Source of the DNA: Rhynchopus sp. YZ270_cl-10 | Lineage: Eukaryota > Euglenozoa > Diplonemea > Diplonemida > Diplonemidae | Length of the DNA stretch: 64,000 bases | Direction of reading: 5' to 3' | Assembly: GCA_964035575.1 (NCBI GenBank) | Contig: OZ037891.1 | Coordinates: 1,178,001-1,242,000 of the forward strand | Shown: positions 53,327 through 63,266 of the stretch, piece by piece | Layout: each line of letters opens with the position of its first letter | How positions within the stretch are numbered: position 1 is the first letter of the stretch | The notes under the pieces: generated by a model | The model's database searches: none | Seen by the model: only the letters and a program-made list of their open reading frames with translations | Told to the model about the DNA's origin: nothing | Made by a program: the position numbers and the translations under genes

Positions 53327-54628
53327 ATGTTCATCTCCCAGGGCCCACGGAATGACCCCACCACGATGGGGCGTGGCCGCAGCTTCACGCCGCCTGCAGC
53401 AACGCGTTCGCGTATTCGCACAGCGTCTTCTGCCTCCGCACCCACTGCAGCGTCGAATGCACGGCGCCGCTCTGCCACTCTGGACACAGGGCGGCGCGCT
53501 GCGTACGCTGGTGTCGCGAAGTCGAACACACCCACCACACGGCGCACCCCACAGAGGGGACGTCCGACAGCAAAGCTCCCGGAGCGCAGGCCCGTATGCA
53601 CCCCATCCCGCTCCCGCTCCACCAGCCGCGGCCCGACACGCACCCGCAGCAGAAGCAACAGCAAGACCGCACGCTCCAAGGTCGTGACCCAAAGGCCAGC
53701 TCCACAGGCACCTAAACGGCAGGCGCCCCCGAAGGAGTCGGTACGCAGCCTTATCAGAAACCCTCCTACCAGGGGTGGGGCGACGGGTGCACGCACTGTG
53801 GGGCTGCGGCAGAGGGAGAAGGTGAGACGCAAGCCGCGTCTACAAGAGAGCGACGACTGCGACGAGGAGGACGCAGCAGAGCTGGCACGCCTGACGCATG
53901 CGTTGAGCTCTTTGGCGAATGAGAACTCACGTCTGCGGAAGGCGCTGGATGTGAAGATAATGGAGCGGGAGCAGCGTGCCGTGGACGAGGAGATGCAGCG
54001 GCAGTACGAGCGCGAGCAGGAGGAGCAGCGTCTGCGTGAGGTGCGGCGTGGTGAGGAGCAGCGCCTGCGTGAGGCGGAGGAGTCGTCCCCCGAGGTGCCG
54101 ATGCATTCGCATTCACTTCCGCACCACCGCGAGGAATACGACTTCCACGTCCCAAACAGCGTCGTCGTCGACCCCGTCGCACTGCGCGAACGCGAAGCCT
54201 CCTGGTCCATCAGCAACCGCTCCTCCTCAGGCTCCACCTCACGCAGCATCAGCGCCTCGACCTCCACCTGCACCGTCGCGACGCTGGCAGAGCCGCCCCT
54301 CTCCTCAAAGGGCCCAGCGTCACGGCGTTCTGTACCTTCGGAGGAGGACAGCGTGGAGGACGTCTTTGCCAGCAAACGCAAGGCACGACGCCCACTGGGC
54401 GAGTGTGTGCCCAACGCGCCTGGGGCGGGGTACGTAGGGGGTGCTGGTGGTGGTGGTGGTGGTGGGGTGAAGAGTGTAATACCCGCCATAGCAATAACGG
54501 CTGCCACGCCGCCCATGAAGCGTGTCATCGGCGCAGAGACGGACAGCTTCTACACCCTCGTGACAGAGATGGAGGCAATGACGCCCGAGACGACCTACCA
54601 CCAGTCGTACGTTCTTGGTATGTGGTGA
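53327..54628 (+). CDS. Basic disordered protein with coiled coil, unknown function
   Basis: About 433 residues from the ATG at 53327 (MFISQGPRNDPTTMGRG); ATGs at 53234 and 53366 are alternatives in the same frame. Residues 15-175 are Arg/Ser/Thr/Pro-rich and strongly basic, as in microtubule- or nucleic-acid-binding tails (SRSRSTSRGPTRTRSRSN). Residues 195-265 form a charged coiled coil (ALSSLANENSRLRKALDVKI, EREQEEQRLREVRRGEEQRL). A Ser-rich stretch, a poly-Gly run and a short C-terminal motif (AETDSFYTLVTEMEAM) follow. One exon. No known domain. A cytoskeletal role is guesswork. Confidence 0.7.
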   Translation: MFISQGPRNDPTTMGRGRSFTPPAATRSRIRTASSASAPTAASNARRRSATLDTGRRAAYAGVAKSNTPTTRRTPQRGRPTAKLPERRPVCTPSRSRSTSRGPTRTRSRSNSKTARSKVVTQRPAPQAPKRQAPPKESVRSLIRNPPTRGGATGARTVGLRQREKVRRKPRLQESDDCDEEDAAELARLTHALSSLANENSRLRKALDVKIMEREQRAVDEEMQRQYEREQEEQRLREVRRGEEQRLREAEESSPEVPMHSHSLPHHREEYDFHVPNSVVVDPVALREREASWSISNRSSSGSTSRSISASTSTCTVATLAEPPLSSKGPASRRSVPSEEDSVEDVFASKRKARRPLGECVPNAPGAGYVGGAGGGGGGGVKSVIPAIAITAATPPMKRVIGAETDSFYTLVTEMEAMTPETTYHQSYVLGMW

Positions 54629-55316
54629 GGTTTTGTTTTTAAAAAGCTACGTCAACTCAAACAAGTGCTCAAGTGGGTCCTCCCTTAAATGGAGCACCGC
54701 CAACCTGCCTGTGTGACCTGCGTGCCATTGACTATGAAATCTTCCACAAGATATTATATATCATACGTTCCGCCCTACCTCTACTATTAGAGAGCGGGCC
54801 TCCACATTACGCACCTTCCTAAACAACTGCACCGTCTGTGCAAGTTCCTGATACAGAATCCATTTTTGGCATCTGCCATCTCCTCCTCACGGGGCCTCCG
54901 GTCCATTGACGTTCCCGGACTGCTAGGCGTTGACTTCTATCGACGGTGCGCCCACCAGCTTCGACCGGAATACCGCCACGTCATCCAGCATCGCCAAGAG
55001 AGGCGCGTGCCCAGCGCGTGCACTCCAGCACGTCATCTACCGCCACGGGAGGCGCCTGCTGCGGTCGGAGCGACGTACCGAAGCCTATGAGGGCCTTTTT
55101 GACTTCCAGGACTCGCTTGGTCCTGTACCCTCCTGCGAGAATTCTATGTCAAAGGCCACAAAGGCATCATGTGCGTGCTGAACATCTTGTTGAGCAATGG
55201 CCGTTCGTTGCGCTTTGCACGTAGTAACACAGTGAAATAAGAATATGTGTAATTTTGAAAACATAAGATTTGCTTTCAGGAGGGCAGGCCCAAGTCTTTG
55301 CACCTTTCAACAAGAT

Positions 55317-55643
55317 CCTTCTTCGTAAGCCTGTCATTGGGTGCGTGTCAATGCTGTCATTGACACGCACCCACCCACCGTCCATGCACAGCACATCAAC
55401 CACACAGTGCCCCGAGTCCAGCGTGTCGCCGATGTGGTAGACTACACCTTTCAAGGAAAAAGGTGTGCCCCCAAAGTCCACTGCACCCGACAGAGCCACA
55501 TCGTTCACTAATCTTCCAGGTACCGATCGGTTTCGTCTCTAATACCGAGACAAGGTGACAAACATCTCGTCGGTGAAATTCGGCAGAGGCTGGTGACGTT
55601 GAGTGCGCTCGGTGGATCCGCAATGTTCGCATGCGCCAACAGG
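55317..55643 (-). pseudogene. C-terminal part of a ubiquitin-specific protease, degenerate
   Basis: The minus strand reads PVGACEHCGSTERTQRH (a CxxC of the zinc finger), LPNFTDEMFVTLSR, then ALSGAVDFGGTPFSLKGVVY, HIGDTLDSGHCVVDVLCMDG and GWVRVNDS. This is the order of the USP/UBP C-terminal block, with the catalytic His in SGHC and the Asn/Asp in VNDS. There is one in-frame stop between LSRY and RRNR. A 33-nt GTATTA...AAG segment there would restore the frame if spliced, so a mini-intron is an alternative to a dead gene. The Cys box and the rest of the enzyme are not found nearby, and a repeat copy lies just upstream, so a truncated relic is more likely. Confidence 0.55.
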
Positions 55644-56251
55644 TCGCTCTTGCGATAGTTGTTATCTCTTCTGGTAGTCACAGTCGTTTAGTTGTCCCTC
55701 GTTCGTTGTTTGATATAATGTTTGCGTTCACGCTTCCCCACACTACCTCTGTACGGTTGGGTGAGTGAACTACGTGACACTTTCCGCTCACAAAGTAGCG
55801 TGCATTTACAAATAAAGTGGATATTGCACAACCAATGCAACTACACTACTCCAACAATTTATCAAAAAAAATCACAAAAAAACACCCCCATACAGATTGA
55901 GGAGAATGGCGAAAGGAAGCAAGAGCGAGATGGTAAAGAGGGAAATGGTTTCCACTTTTGAGGGGTCGTTTCAAACTGAATAATTTAAAAAAAAAACTCC
56001 TGGGGAGAAAAAAATATACCTTCCACTGGATGTTACAAGCCACAAAGAAAGGCAACCAAAAAAAAAAAAAAAAAGCTAAATTAGATTCGTAGAGGAAAAA
56101 AAACCCTTTTTTTAGAATACCCCCTTATACCCGCTGTGGCGTCCTTTGCGATGCCATGATATCGGTTGGCAATCCCTTTATGGGGTGACCTTGGGAAGAC
56201 TAAGCACATGCTTAAGATTTACCAACTTCCCCCTTTTTTTTTGTCAAGGTG

Positions 56252-56271
56252 ACTTAGCACGAGAGGCTCAG
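56252..56271 (+). ncRNA. Dispersed hairpin motif, family 1 (weakened stem)
   Basis: CTTAGC-ACGAGAG-GCTCAGG: the loop is exact and the stem has one mispair, followed after an 8-nt insertion by ggttcatcgtataaactttt. Preceded by caaggtga, as at 22573 and 60776. Confidence 0.45.
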
Positions 56272-57400
56272 GCTATTAGGTTCATCGTATAAACTTTTAT
56301 TTTGTTACTATTTACAGTGTACTTGCTAAAGCCTGTTTTCCCCCCCCCTTTTGTTTTGAAAGATTTGCCTCTATCCTTCTCTGAGGTCCCTTCCTTCTCT
56401 TTTGTGCGCGGTTTTTCATTAACCTCCCTTACGCGCACTAAGCCCTCATCTCCCCTGAGGGTTCCCTCCCCATTTGATAAACGTGTTAGAAAATGCTTTT
56501 GCATTCGGGATGTCTGCCACACCAGCGCTGAAACAGACACCTCCAAAATCTATTTTATTTGGAACAAATAATGTACCGTTTTGCACCCAACCCATTTCAG
56601 CCCAACCACGGGTTTGTTCATAACGTCGATGGTCCACTCTGCCATCCGTCCGGTCAGTGGTGTGGTCAATCTTCTTGATGATTGGGGTAAAGTAGTTGGG
56701 GTACATTTATTACAAAAAAGTAAAACAAGCATTTCAATTAAATAGTTTCACTTCCCTGCACCCCTCTGACTGTGCAAAAGAAGGTTAAGAAATACAAAAT
56801 GTATTTTGACCTTTTTATGTGCATTCATCCCCCCTCGGGTGTCCTCCTGACAGTTGCCCCAGTTTGAACGGTAAGGCGTTTGCAACTTTCAACTTCTCTT
56901 TTTTGTTAGAATTTTCACCCCTTACGACAAAATAACACATACCCCACTCCCTAATAGAATTCTTGTCAAATGCAACTATAAAAGCACCTTTCCCCCCCTT
57001 TCTTTTTCTCATTCAAAATAGTGTTGCGAACGGGGCTCATGCGCAGATGGCCACCACACTCCCAAATGGAAGAACTGCGCCACCACACCCCAGAACCAGG
57101 ATTCTACGTCAGGGTACAAATAAGATACCCCGAGCTCACGCCCATTTAAAGTTTGAGAATAGGTCGAGGAAGCGATTTCCCTTTTGACTATAAAAAAAAA
57201 TTGGGATTGTACACCAAATAGTCAGATCTCTACAATTTCTATACAATTGTATGTACATTGTATAGATCTGACTCTAACCCTGTGTATATGTGTATACATT
57301 TGACTTTCACCCCTTTTTTTAAATTCCCGCTTCACTCCAACCACCTACCTACCTACCTACCTGCCCTACAGCTTCAAAGAAAAACCCAACCAAACGCAAC

Positions 57401-59596
57401 ATGTCTCTCGCTGAGAGCTACCCCCCTGCAGACGACTTCGTCTCGAAGGCGAACTGCAAGGGCATGGACGAGTACAAACGCCTTTACGAACAGAGCATTT
57501 CCGACCCTGATACGTTTTGGGGTAACATTGCGGAGCAGTTTCATTGGGACAAGAAGTGGGACACTGTGAGGGGTGCGTGGAACTTCACGAAGGCGGATGA
57601 AGGGGCGGAGGGAGCCCCTGTGGCGACGACGTGGTTTGAGGGCGGGACAACGAACATCTGCTACAACTGTGTGGACAAGCACGTCAAGGACGGCAAGGGC
57701 GACAAGATTGCCTTCATCTACGAAGGCAACGATCTCGCTGACGAGAAGCGTGAGATGACCTACACGCAGGTTCTTGAGGAGGTGCAGCGCTTTGCCAACA
57801 TCCTGAAGGGTATGGGTGTGGCGAAGGGTGACCGTGTTGCGATCTACCTGCCGATGATCCTTGAGCTCCCCATTGCGATGCTTGCCTGTGCACGTATTGG
57901 GGCGATTCATTCTGTTGTGTTCGGTGGGTTTGCGGCAGAGTCGCTTGCATCGCGTTGCGTCGACTCGCAGTGCACTGTCATTGTCACAGCGGACGGTGTG
58001 ATGCGTGGACAGAAGCCCATCGACCTGAAGGGCGTGGCCGACTCTGCCATCGCATCCTGTGCAGAGAGCGGTCTCACCATCAAGCACCTCCTCTGCGTGA
58101 AGCGCCTCGGCGAGGCACACAAGATAGCATGGAACGCCATCGACAAATGGTACCACGAGGCGCGTGAGGAAGTCTCTGCAGAGTGCCCTGTGGAGTGGGT
58201 CAACGCAGAGGACCCGCTCTTCATGCTCTACACCTCCGGATCAACGGGAAAGCCGAAGGGTGTTGTGCACACCACCGCTGGCTACATGGTGAACGCCTGG
58301 GCCACAGTGCACTATGTGTTCGACCACAAGCCGGAGGATGTGTACTGGTGCACCGCGGACTGTGGGTGGATCACAGGGCACACCTACGTCGCGTACGGTC
58401 CGATGCTGAACGCATCGACACAGGTCGTCTTCGAAGGTGTACCGACCTACCCCACCCCCGCACGCATGTGGGACATCGTGGAGCGCTGCAAGGTGAGCAT
58501 CTTCTACACCGCACCGACCCTCATCCGTGCCCTCATGGCTAAGGGCGACGAGCACCCCAACAAACACGACCTCAGCACCCTCCGTGTCCTCGGGAGTGTC
58601 GGCGAGCCTATCAACCCCGAAGCCTGGCGTTGGTACTACGAAGTGATCGGGAAGAAGCGCTGCCCGATCTCCGACACATGGTGGCAGACGGAGACGGGGG
58701 CGAACATGATCACAATCCTGCCTGGGTGCACCCCAATGAAGCCTGGCAGTGCGACGCTTCCGTTCTTTGGTGTCGAGCCTGTTGTGATCGACGTGCAGAC
58801 CGGGAAGGAGATTGTGGGAGAGGGCAGCGGGTACCTCTGCATTAAGTCGCCATGGCCGTCCATGATGCGCACACTGTACGGCGACCACTCACGCTTTGAG
58901 GCAACATACTTCTCGCAGTGCAAGGGGTACTACTTCACAAGCGACGGTTGCAGGCGCGACAAGGACGGCTACTACTGGATCACCGGACGCGTGGACGATG
59001 TGATCAACGTGAGCGGACACAGGATCGGCACTGCCGAGGTCGAGTCTGTCTTCGTTGCAAACAGCAAGATCTCTGAGGCCGCAGCAGTGGGCTACCCCCA
59101 CCCCGTCAAGGGTGAAGGCATCTACATCTACGTCGTGCCCAACCAAGATGTCGAAGGCAGCGACGCGCTCAAGAAGGAGCTCATCAACGAGGTGCGCAGC
59201 ATCATTGGTGCCTTTGCCGCACCAGACGTCATCCACTGGGCACCATCGGGTGTCCCAAAGACACGCAGTGGCAAGATCATGCGAAGGATTCTGAGGAAGA
59301 TTGCCCACGGGCAAGAGGTATGGCAACAGTAATACCGTAAACGCAAAAAACGTTGTGCCGGACGATATGTGGACCGTACGAAAGTTGGGACTTTTGAGCA
59401 TTTTCTTCTTTTCTAATATGTTAGGGACCTTGAGCGGTCCAGCATTTGTGTCTGTAGTAGTACAGTACGGTATTATGTCCCATTAAACACTGTGCATTTG
59501 ACACCTTACCTCACACAGGACGAATTGGGCGATATCAGCACTCTCGCAGAGCCCGCTGTCGTGCAGGATTTGATCGACTCAAAGCCAAAGATATAA
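57401..59596 (+). CDS. Acetyl-CoA synthetase, AMP-forming (2 exons)
   Basis: Exons 57401-59317 and 59519-59596 join in phase 0 to 664 residues, the usual length. It activates acetate with ATP and CoA via acetyl-AMP. Visible motifs: P-loop YTSGSTGKPKGVVH (about 274-287), SDTWWQTETG (about 423-432, with the acetate-pocket Trp), hinge region ITGRVDDVINVSGHRIGTAE (about 525-545) and the catalytic, acetylation-regulated Lys in TRSGKIMRRILRKIA (about 621). The second exon supplies the conserved end DELGDISTLAEPAVVQDLI. The presence of the AMP-forming enzyme is notable if the organism is an anaerobic flagellate, where the ADP-forming type is common. The intron carries remains of a small inverted-repeat element. 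Confidence 0.96.
59334..59472. mobile_element. Diverged CCGTAAACG-family element in acetyl-CoA synthetase intron
   Basis: TACCGTAAACG at 59334 and agtacggta at 59464-59472 form the ends. Inside, atatgtggaccgta then gttgggact matches the left arm of the 100-bp palindrome at 23042-23141. The right arm is largely lost, so this is an older, no longer symmetrical copy. Confidence 0.55.
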
Positions 59597-59939
59597 ATTT
59601 TCATCTACAAAAATTGAAAAAAAAAGCATTGTTGAAAACAGTTCCCTCTCACCCGAGAGCCTTTGTCTAAAAATATTTTTGAAACGTTTTTTTTTTTGTC
59701 CCGTTTGGGGAAAATTTTCAACATTTTTTCACATTTTTTTTGTGTACAATAGTACTGTAGGAGTGAAGGTGATTTATTACCTTCTGTGGCTGGAGAGTCA
59801 CCAAAGAAACGCTAGCGGAGCGTGGTCACACGAGGAGTAAATTAATTTTAATTTTACGTTTGTTGTTCCGTTGCAAGCGGAAACCCTCCCATTCGCTTCT
59901 CCTCCTTATACTTCTTCCCCCCTTTTTTTTTACGCACAC

Positions 59940-60075
59940 TACTTTGTGAGCGGAAAGTGTCACGTCGTTCACTCACCCAACGTGCTGCCGCAACACCACC
60001 ACCCAACAGGTGATTTTTAGTGTGTGGAAGCGTCAACGCAACGGAGCGGAACGACAAGTGACACTTTTTTGGAAG
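59940..60075 (+). repeat. Dispersed 140-bp repeat, copy 1
   Basis: Starts actttgtgagcggaaagtgt and ends with ggaacgacaagtgacac. The end segments are partly inverse-complementary (aaagtgtcac...gtgacactt), so it may itself be a small inverted-repeat element. Copy 2 starts at 61913 and is split at its right end by the 918-bp element, resuming at 62965. An inverted partial copy lies at 55757-55805. Confidence 0.65.
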
Positions 60076-60638
60076 GAACACTTTGTGTGAGAGAGGCTTT
60101 TGTTCGTCTTATAACCTTTTCTTTCGACGTAAACCACGAAATGGATGTAGGACTGCATGGTTGGGGGGGCCCCACGGTGTACCAGTCATATACCCTAGGT
60201 ACAGGCTGTTGTATTTCAAGTCAAGTTTTTTTTTTTGGAGGGAACACTTTCTTCTGTGTCTTCAACATTCGCTGTGTTTTTTAAAACGCCAAAAACAAAA
60301 CTCTCACAGCTTTTTTGTTCCGTGAACGTTAAGAATCTTCAAAAAAAACAATGAAATAACCTGTTCTCTTTTTCCCTGTTGAAAATTGTTGGAATCTTTG
60401 ATCCCTTCAATAGTTTTGGGCCGTATTACGTTTGTGCACTTTTCCTATTTTTTTTGGAGGTCATTTTTTGGTACTTAATACATCATGATTTACGAATACG
60501 GTAAAACAGTACTAGGTGAAAGAATCCCATTTTATTTTTTTGCTCCCGTTAAAGGGTTGTGTGCAAGGACAAGGAAACTGTGTGGAATTGTCCAGGTGCT
60601 TTAATACACCCTTTTTTTAATCTTTTTCTTTTGAAGGT

Positions 60639-60729
60639 TTGGTGTGGCTGAAACCAGAAAATTTCACTGCTAAAGAACTGCTAACAAACTGCTAAATAAT
60701 ACCCTTTTTTTTGGGTTCAGCCACACCAA
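60639..60729. mobile_element. 91-bp foldback element with TTGGTGTGGCTGAA ends
   Basis: TTGGTGTGGCTGAA (60639-60652) pairs exactly with TTCAGCCACACCAA (60716-60729). The interior contains the triplicate-like ctgctaaa/ctgctaac/ctgctaaat. Same family as 44357-44418. Confidence 0.75.
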
Positions 60730-60783
60730 GGTTGTGAAGGAACTTAACCATGAGTTCATCTCTTCTAAACTTTTGTAAGGTGA

Positions 60784-60802
60784 CTAAGCACGAGAGGCTT
60801 AG
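60784..60802 (+). ncRNA. Dispersed hairpin motif, family 1 (stem CTAAGC/GCTTAG)
   Basis: A perfect 6-bp stem CTAAGC/GCTTAG around ACGAGAG, followed by gatcatcttataaacttttc. It is the best match to the consensus together with 22581. A decayed half copy (ccatgagttcatctcttcta) lies just upstream at about 60748. Confidence 0.6.
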
Positions 60803-62046
60803 GATCATCTTATAAACTTTTCTTTTGCATTCTTTTTATGCAGAATGTAATCACTGCCGTACGTAAACCGCGGGGTCTGTTCTGATGCTGGGAATGCCAA
60901 CATAACATAATACATTACATTGGGTCAGATTCCCAGCAAAGATACAAATATTCCCAACATTTACGTATTCCTCTCTCTTTTGATACCGACCCCCTTTAAA
61001 CGGAAGGGGGCTAATTCGCGTGCCAATTTCTCACGTAAAAAATCGATCAAAGTTATGATTTTTTTTTGAAATTAATTTTTTTGACATTTTCTTCTGTCAT
61101 GATATGTCCTCCAAATAATAGGCACTGCTTGCCGCCTGGACAGGGAAAATAAAGAGAGATCCTAATTTTTTTTTTGGGTTTTCGAGCAGGGGTCGGGGTG
61201 TGGGTGGGGGTAAATTATTTTGGTCAAGTGTACCATATCTTTCTTTTTTAGTACAAAACGTTAACTTTAACCTTCCCTCCCTCTCTCTCCCCCCATTTTT
61301 TTTTGAAAAAAAATCGACAGAAAACGTTGTTTTTTTCCCTCCCCCATTTGTGTTTTATTGTGTTTTGTTGTATGGCTGCAGTCGGGGTGGGTTGCTACCC
61401 AGAGCCCCCCTGATTCAAAAAATGGCCTGTTGTGTTGAAACTCCTTTTTTTCTCTCTCGTAGTAATGTGTGTATGTGTCCTTTAGTTCCTGCACTTTTTG
61501 CGGTGGCTTTTTTTTTTGGTTTTAAAAAGAAGGTGCGAGGCTTATGCTCTCTGGCAAACCCTTTCTCTTTTGTTTTTAGCAATCTGCATCGTATGTTCAG
61601 CACCGTGCTGACTGCACGCAGCTGTGTCTTCCCTTTTTAGGTTTTAGTAGACAGAACAAAAAAAAAACGTTGGGCAGGATAGTCAGACCAGTGGGTGGGT
61701 GGTGTGGGTGTAGGGGCACAATGCAGCAAAGGAAGTTCCATTTTTCTTCTTCTCGTTTTTTAAGCCCCACTTTTTTTACAACCAAAACAGAACAACTACC
61801 CTTTTCCCCTTGAAATTCAGCACTATTCCCTACCCCTGCCCCCCTTTGTGGGAAGATGTGCATGACATGATGTGTGAGGCATAGTCATCTGTCAACGTTT
61901 CTTTTTATGGACATTACTTTGTGAGCGGAAAGTGTCACGTCGTTCACTCACCCAACCGTCCGCAACACCACCCAACAGGAGGTAGTGCGCGGAAGCGTCA
62001 ACGCACCAAACAACCACAAAAAAAGGGGAAGTGAGGGAACGACATA

Positions 62047-62964
62047 CTTGGACCGCCCGAAATAAATTTCGGGCATTTCGGGCGATTTCGGGCGAATTAG
62101 GGGCGGATTTCGGGCGATTTTGTGCGCCCGAATTCGCCCGAAAACGCCCGAAGTCGCCCGAAATGCAGATTTCGGGCGAATTCGGGCGCTTTTTCCTTAG
62201 TGAAAACCGACTAGGTAGGGTTCTACTCATTTTCGCAAAAAACTTTTTATATTTGGAAAGATTTGATGTCAAATCTGTCAAAATAAGCAATAATCGAAAA
62301 CTTTTGTACACCTGAGTGCACTTTGGAGGCCCGTGAGAATCACCACCAAATCACGGGTTTTCTGACTATCATTTGCTTATTCCCACCCAAAACACACTAT
62401 GAACCGGGTTTTCACTATTTTTTCGTATTTCAGGGTGAATTTTTGTGAATTTTCGGGTCACAGGGTGGTTCTGACCCATTCTCGGGGTGTTTCGGGCCTG
62501 TAGTTGCTCAGGAGATGCCCAAAAACGTGAAAAATTGCCTTTTTACGTTTTTAGTAGTATTTTAGTGTAAATTGTTAGGGAAATCGGTTTTATACGTGGC
62601 TGCTAACAGAGCTGCACTCATAAAAGTTGGGTTCTACTAGGAATTTTTGCTCAATTTTTTTTTCTTTGAATAAATTTTGTGTCAATCTTTCAAATAAAGC
62701 GTTAGATTTTTACACTGGTGGCATGCTTCCCAGCACACATAAGATACTGGTTGTGCGCCCGAATTCGCCCGAATCTGCCCGAAATCGCCCGAATTCGCCC
62801 GAAATGTGCCCAAATTCGCCCGAAATGCGCCCGAATTCGCCCGAATTACGTATAAATTCCCTTTAAAATGCCCGAAATATATTTCGGGCACATTTCGGGC
62901 GCTCGGGATCCGCGCCCGAAAAATTCGCCCGAATTCGCCCGAAATATATTTCGGGCGGTCCAAG
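62047..62964. mobile_element. 918-bp inverted-repeat element rich in TTCGGGCGAA units, TA target
   Basis: The ends CTTGGACCGCCCGAAATA are exact inverted copies; the match continues to about 28 bp with one mismatch. TA flanks both sides (62045-62046, 62965-62966). The sequence on either side (ggaacgaca, then tggaacgacaagtg) matches the uninterrupted 140-bp repeat at about 60050, which supports the borders. Both ends carry many gcccgaattc/gaattcgggc units that could pair over about 200 bp. No gene. Confidence 0.88.
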
Positions 62965-63266
62965 TATGGAACGACAAGTGAACGCTTTTTTTTATTTCAC
63001 CACCATAGTTTCAGTTCCGCCGCGCCGTGCACCTCTTCTGTGACTAACTGACACCCACACACACACACAGCCCCCATCTCCCCCCTTGACACAAATAATT
63101 CTCGTTGGGTACCCCACACAGCAAATAGCAGACTATTGGCGCCGCAACTCTAGAATTGACCCCCCCCCCCCCCCTCCCTCCCTCCCCCCCAGCGGATCTA
63201 CCTCTTGAATCACCGGAAAAGAGCGTTACATTATTTGGGTGTTAGCCCACTCAACTCATTGCCACA

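Larger units (their letters stand above)
54629..57400. other. Long spacer with gene remnant and repeats
   Basis: No intact gene was established. It holds the ubiquitin-protease-like remnant (55317-55643, minus), an inverted partial copy of the 140-bp repeat at 55757-55805, a family 2 hairpin at 55814-55841, a family 1 hairpin at 56252-56271 and A/T runs. GC-rich sequence at 54866-55200 resembles coding DNA, but no frame is convincing. The tandem ccacctacctacctacctac precedes the next ATG. Confidence 0.45.
59597..63266. other. Long spacer with several repeat elements
   Basis: No gene established. It contains the 140-bp repeat at about 59940-60075 and 61910-62045, the foldback at 60639-60729, hairpins at 60784-60802 and in degraded form near 60080, 60745 and 61870, and the 918-bp element at 62047-62964. 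A pure C run lies at 63160-63190, upstream of the KATNAL2 start. The + frame at 61200-61640 is low complexity and is not called. Confidence 0.5.

Noticed and set aside
61200-61640. 146-residue + strand frame starting MGGGKLFW
   Set aside because: T-rich sequence yields Phe/Leu-rich nonsense; no domain, no neighbouring exon.
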